From positions 24,870 to 33,520 of the forward strand of contig CAKMZE010000002.1 in NCBI GenBank assembly GCA_929200295.1: DNA of 8,651 nucleotides, written 5' to 3'. Each line of letters opens with the position of its first letter. Within the stretch, counting starts at the first letter, position 1. Below the pieces are notes generated by a model. It worked only from the letters and a program-made list of their open reading frames with translations. It made no database searches and was not told where the DNA came from. A program made the translations under genes and the position numbers. Below, piece by piece: positions 7,006 to 8,651 of this stretch. This DNA comes from an uncultured Alphaproteobacteria bacterium. Its GTDB lineage: Bacteria; Pseudomonadota; Alphaproteobacteria; Rhodobacterales; Rhodobacteraceae.

Positions 7006-7584
7006 TTATCCTTTCAGCGCATCTATGAGCGCATCGAAATTACCGCCCTCACGGTCGAGGATCGCACCGATCTCAGCCCGTTCTGTCAGCAACATATTCA
7101 CCCCTTCGATAATGAAGTTGAAAAATCTGTGCTGACCCGAGCGGTCGGATACGTGAAAATCCATCCGCAACGGCGCACGCCCACGCAGGCGCACAGTGGT
7201 TTGCACAGATATCCAGCTCTTAAGCGGTGCGGCCTCTTCTACAGTGATCTCGCCACCAATAAATTCACGGAAACGACGCCCGTATTTGCGGGCGATATAT
7301 CCGCGGAACGCGTCGGTAAACCTGCTCATCTGTACGGCGGATTTATCCCGCGCGTCCACCCCAAGACAATATCGCGCGATCGTCGCCACATCGGAATACC
7401 GATCGAAGACGCGCGCGAACTCTGCGATCATAGCATCCTCGGATGCGCCTGATGCGATCACCGCATTCACGTCGGTAACAAGATCACCCACCATCGCGCG
7501 CGCAGTATCAGCAGATAGCGCGCGGCCGGCCGTTGGCAGCGCAAGTGCAGCAAAGCCACCAGCAATCACATCTCGTCTGTTCAT
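7006..7584 (-). CDS. mlaC: MlaC family phospholipid-binding protein (Ttg2D/Tol_Tol_Ttg2)
   Basis: This is the periplasmic lipid carrier of the Mla pathway, which shuttles phospholipids between the outer-membrane MlaA complex and the inner-membrane MlaFEDB ABC transporter. The 192-residue product has an N-terminal export signal (NRRDVIAGG, then a hydrophobic stretch to about residue 20; cleavage probably near ALS-A at 22-25). The twin Arg at 3-4 suggests possible Tat export. The mature domain shows the family pattern: a helical N-terminal half, RKYGRRFREFI (99-109), then the strand-rich half with FHVSDRSGQHRFFNFIIEGV (143-162) and a final GGNFDALIDAL. The length is normal. GGAGAG lies six bases before the ATG, at the end of mlaA, and the two genes are three bases apart. 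mlaD, mlaE and mlaF are not in the window, so the transporter must be encoded elsewhere if present. Confidence 0.9.
   Translation of the reverse strand: MNRRDVIAGGFAALALPTAGRALSADTARAMVGDLVTDVNAVIASGASEDAMIAEFARVFDRYSDVATIARYCLGVDARDKSAVQMSRFTDAFRGYIARKYGRRFREFIGGEITVEEAAPLKSWISVQTTVRLRGRAPLRMDFHVSDRSGQHRFFNFIIEGVNMLLTERAEIGAILDREGGNFDALIDALKG
7009..7014 (-). promoter_or_regulatory. Ribosome binding site of the small secreted gene, inside mlaC
   Basis: On the minus strand AAAGGA reads from 7014 to 7009, five bases before the ATG at 7003. It overlaps the final codons of mlaC, so translation of the two genes is likely coupled. Confidence 0.65.
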
Positions 7585-7587
7585 CTA

Positions 7588-8349
7588 TCACTCTCCATAA
7601 AGATCAGCATAAGGATCAATCTCCTCAGCGGCATCAAGACCGAGCTCATAACGGCGGTTTTGAAGATAAATTAGTTTTGTCTGCGTGTAACTATCTGCGC
7701 TCTCATTGAGCACGCTATCAATGGTCTCGGCATATTGATCCTGCTTAAGGATGCGCGCCGTAATGCCTGCCACCGTGGCTGCGTTATTTTGTGCAGGCGT
7801 GCCGTATCTGCCCAGTGGATCAACCACCATATCCACAACCCGGCCCGCAAGATCACGCTCGGTTGATGGGCCAAGCACTGGCAGCTCAAGATAGGCGCCC
7901 TCGGGCACGCCCCAGACACTAAGCGTATGGCCAAAATCAGTGTCCACCTCAGCCAGACCAATCGCATCAGCGGGATCAAAAAGCCCACCGATGCCAACAG
8001 TTGTATTCAGCACGAACCGAAATGTATTTGTCGCAGCCCCAGCAATATCACCCTGCAAGAGCCCGTTCAGCACCATGCCCGGCGCGCTGGTATTATCTGC
8101 AAAGTTAATCACCATCGCACTGATATCAGGGTGCACCAAAGGCGCATCGCTTGCATCTTCATCCCCACCAGAGACGCTATCATTCAGGCTTTTGTTAAAC
8201 GCGTGAACTTCCCGGTTGCGGGTTTCATATGGGTCATGAGACGAAGACCCATCAGGTGCGACAGAACACGCAGATAGGGACGCAAATACCACAGGGGCAA
8301 GCACACAACTGATGTTTTTATTTATTCTAATCATAATGTTAACTTGCAT
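7588..8349 (-). CDS. mlaA: MlaA/VacJ family outer-membrane lipoprotein
   Basis: MlaA removes mislocalised phospholipids from the outer leaflet of the outer membrane and passes them to MlaC. The product shows a lipoprotein signal with lipobox LSAC (Cys28 with this start) and Ser at +2, consistent with outer-membrane sorting. The VacJ core follows: DPYETRNREVHAFNKSLN, NGLLQGDIAGAATNTFRFVLN, GIGGLFDPAD, DTDFGHTLSVWGVPEGAYL and ELPVLGPSTERDLAG, all strongly family-like. The segment after HAFNKSLN is Gly/Asp/Glu-rich (GGDEDASDAP), where I remember homologues having a more basic helix. The start is uncertain. ATG 8349 has a weak GGGA before it and gives 253 residues. ATG 8334 gives a more classical signal (MIRINKNIS, Cys23). 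TTG 8376 is less likely because it adds a poor N-terminus. It is first of three genes on this strand. Confidence 0.92.
   Translation of the reverse strand: MQVNIMIRINKNISCVLAPVVFASLSACSVAPDGSSSHDPYETRNREVHAFNKSLNDSVSGGDEDASDAPLVHPDISAMVINFADNTSAPGMVLNGLLQGDIAGAATNTFRFVLNTTVGIGGLFDPADAIGLAEVDTDFGHTLSVWGVPEGAYLELPVLGPSTERDLAGRVVDMVVDPLGRYGTPAQNNAATVAGITARILKQDQYAETIDSVLNESADSYTQTKLIYLQNRRYELGLDAAEEIDPYADLYGE
7591..7596 (-). promoter_or_regulatory. Ribosome binding site of mlaC, inside mlaA
   Basis: On the minus strand GGAGAG reads 7596 to 7591, six bases before the mlaC ATG at 7584. It lies just before the TGA stop of mlaA, consistent with coupled translation. Confidence 0.65.
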
Positions 8350-8484
8350 AAAATCCCATAGGCGACTACGGCACAAACGCCAGATTTAAAAAACTCTACA
8401 AATAGCACGTGACGTGCGATAGGCTTCTCAGCTATTTTTTAGCAAAAGAGTAGTGCAAACTGAACAACAAGCGGAAAAACGCAG
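8350..8484. promoter_or_regulatory. Divergent intergenic region mlaA / type I secretion gene with inverted repeat
   Basis: About 135 A+T-rich bases separate two divergent start codons and should contain both promoters. Near the middle, GCACG at 8405-8409 and CGTGC at 8413-8417 form an inverted repeat around TGA, and the palindrome CACGTG sits inside it at 8407-8412. This is operator-like, but no regulator can be named. A run of T at 8435-8440 and A+T-rich tracts lie beside it. I could not define a confident -35/-10 pair on either strand. Confidence 0.4.
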
Positions 8485-8651
8485 ATGACAGACGCATATG
8501 TAGCCAGCGGCAAAGAAGAGCTGATCGCAGCCCGCAAACAAAGCCGTGGCTTGTATTGGATGGTTGCGATCTTCAGCTTTTTCGTGAATTTGCTGATGCT
8601 GACAGGCCCTCTTTATATGCTCAATGTCTATGACAGGGGGCTTGGCTCACG
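8485..8651 (+). CDS. Type I secretion system permease/ATPase, N-terminal fragment (cut by window end)
   Basis: Only the first 55 codons are present. They read MTDAYVASGKEELIAARKQS, then a membrane helix (about residues 25-43) and TGPLYMLNVYDRGLGS (40-55). The segment FFVNLLMLTGPLYMLNVYDR matches the start of the first transmembrane region of PrsD/AprD/RsaD-type type I secretion ABC exporters, which I remember as LTGPLYMLQVYDRVL followed by SRS. Such proteins have six membrane helices followed by an ATPase domain and export RTX-type or repeat-containing substrates together with an HlyD-family adaptor and an outer-membrane channel. There is no room for an N-terminal C39 peptidase domain, so this is not a bacteriocin-type exporter. 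A weak GGA lies nine bases before the ATG. The adaptor and substrate genes would lie beyond the window. Confidence 0.85.
   Translation, partial: MTDAYVASGKEELIAARKQSRGLYWMVAIFSFFVNLLMLTGPLYMLNVYDRGLGS

Noticed and set aside
7196..7600. 134-codon open frame on + opposite mlaC
   Set aside because: mlaC on the other strand matches its family over its full length; this frame is Arg/Ser/Ala-rich and looks like a shadow.
8350..8376. TTG start of mlaA at 8376
   Set aside because: It adds nine residues (MCRSRLWDF) before the signal peptide and has no ribosome binding site; ATG 8349 or 8334 fits a lipoprotein signal better.
8431..8443. GCTA-TTTTT-TAGC hairpin in the mlaA/secretion gap
   Set aside because: The stem is four base pairs with an A+T-rich loop, lies before both genes rather than after one, and is likely by chance in such sequence.

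Overview
The window looks like a chromosomal segment of an alphaproteobacterium, most likely Rhodobacteraceae (roseobacter-like). This rests on the protein sequence style of the class A penicillin-binding protein, the YcjX/YcjF pair and the VacJ(MlaA)-MlaC pair, on moderately high G+C in most genes (about 55-70% in lines counted by hand), and on the absence of plasmid or phage genes. No database search was possible, so the taxon is inference.

Layout from left to right: (1) a bifunctional transglycosylase/transpeptidase (PBP1A-type) on +, whose frame is open to the left edge; (2) a 179-base gap, then a noticeably A+T-richer six-helix membrane protein on + that resembles the DUF4239 (bestrophin-like) family and starts with TTG; (3) truA on -, convergent with it; (4) a 100-base divergent gap, then the ycjX-ycjF pair (P-loop protein plus membrane protein) on +; (5) a convergent operon on - reading mlaA, mlaC, then a small secreted four-cysteine protein, with 2-3 bases between genes; (6) a roughly 135-base divergent gap and the first 55 codons of a type I secretion ABC permease/ATPase on +, cut by the window end.

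Most of the genes act at the cell envelope: peptidoglycan synthesis (PBP), outer-membrane lipid asymmetry (MlaA, MlaC), inner-membrane proteins of unknown role (DUF4239-like, YcjF), and protein export (type I secretion). TruA is the one tRNA modification enzyme. No tRNA, rRNA, CRISPR, insertion sequence or convincing intrinsic terminator was seen.

I do not see a clear new multi-gene system. The best leads are the compositionally distinct DUF4239-like gene with a 35-codon ORF that ends on its TTG start, the uncharacterised secreted protein tightly linked to mlaC, cysteine pairs in both catalytic regions of the PBP, and a 17-codon ORF bridging ycjX and ycjF.
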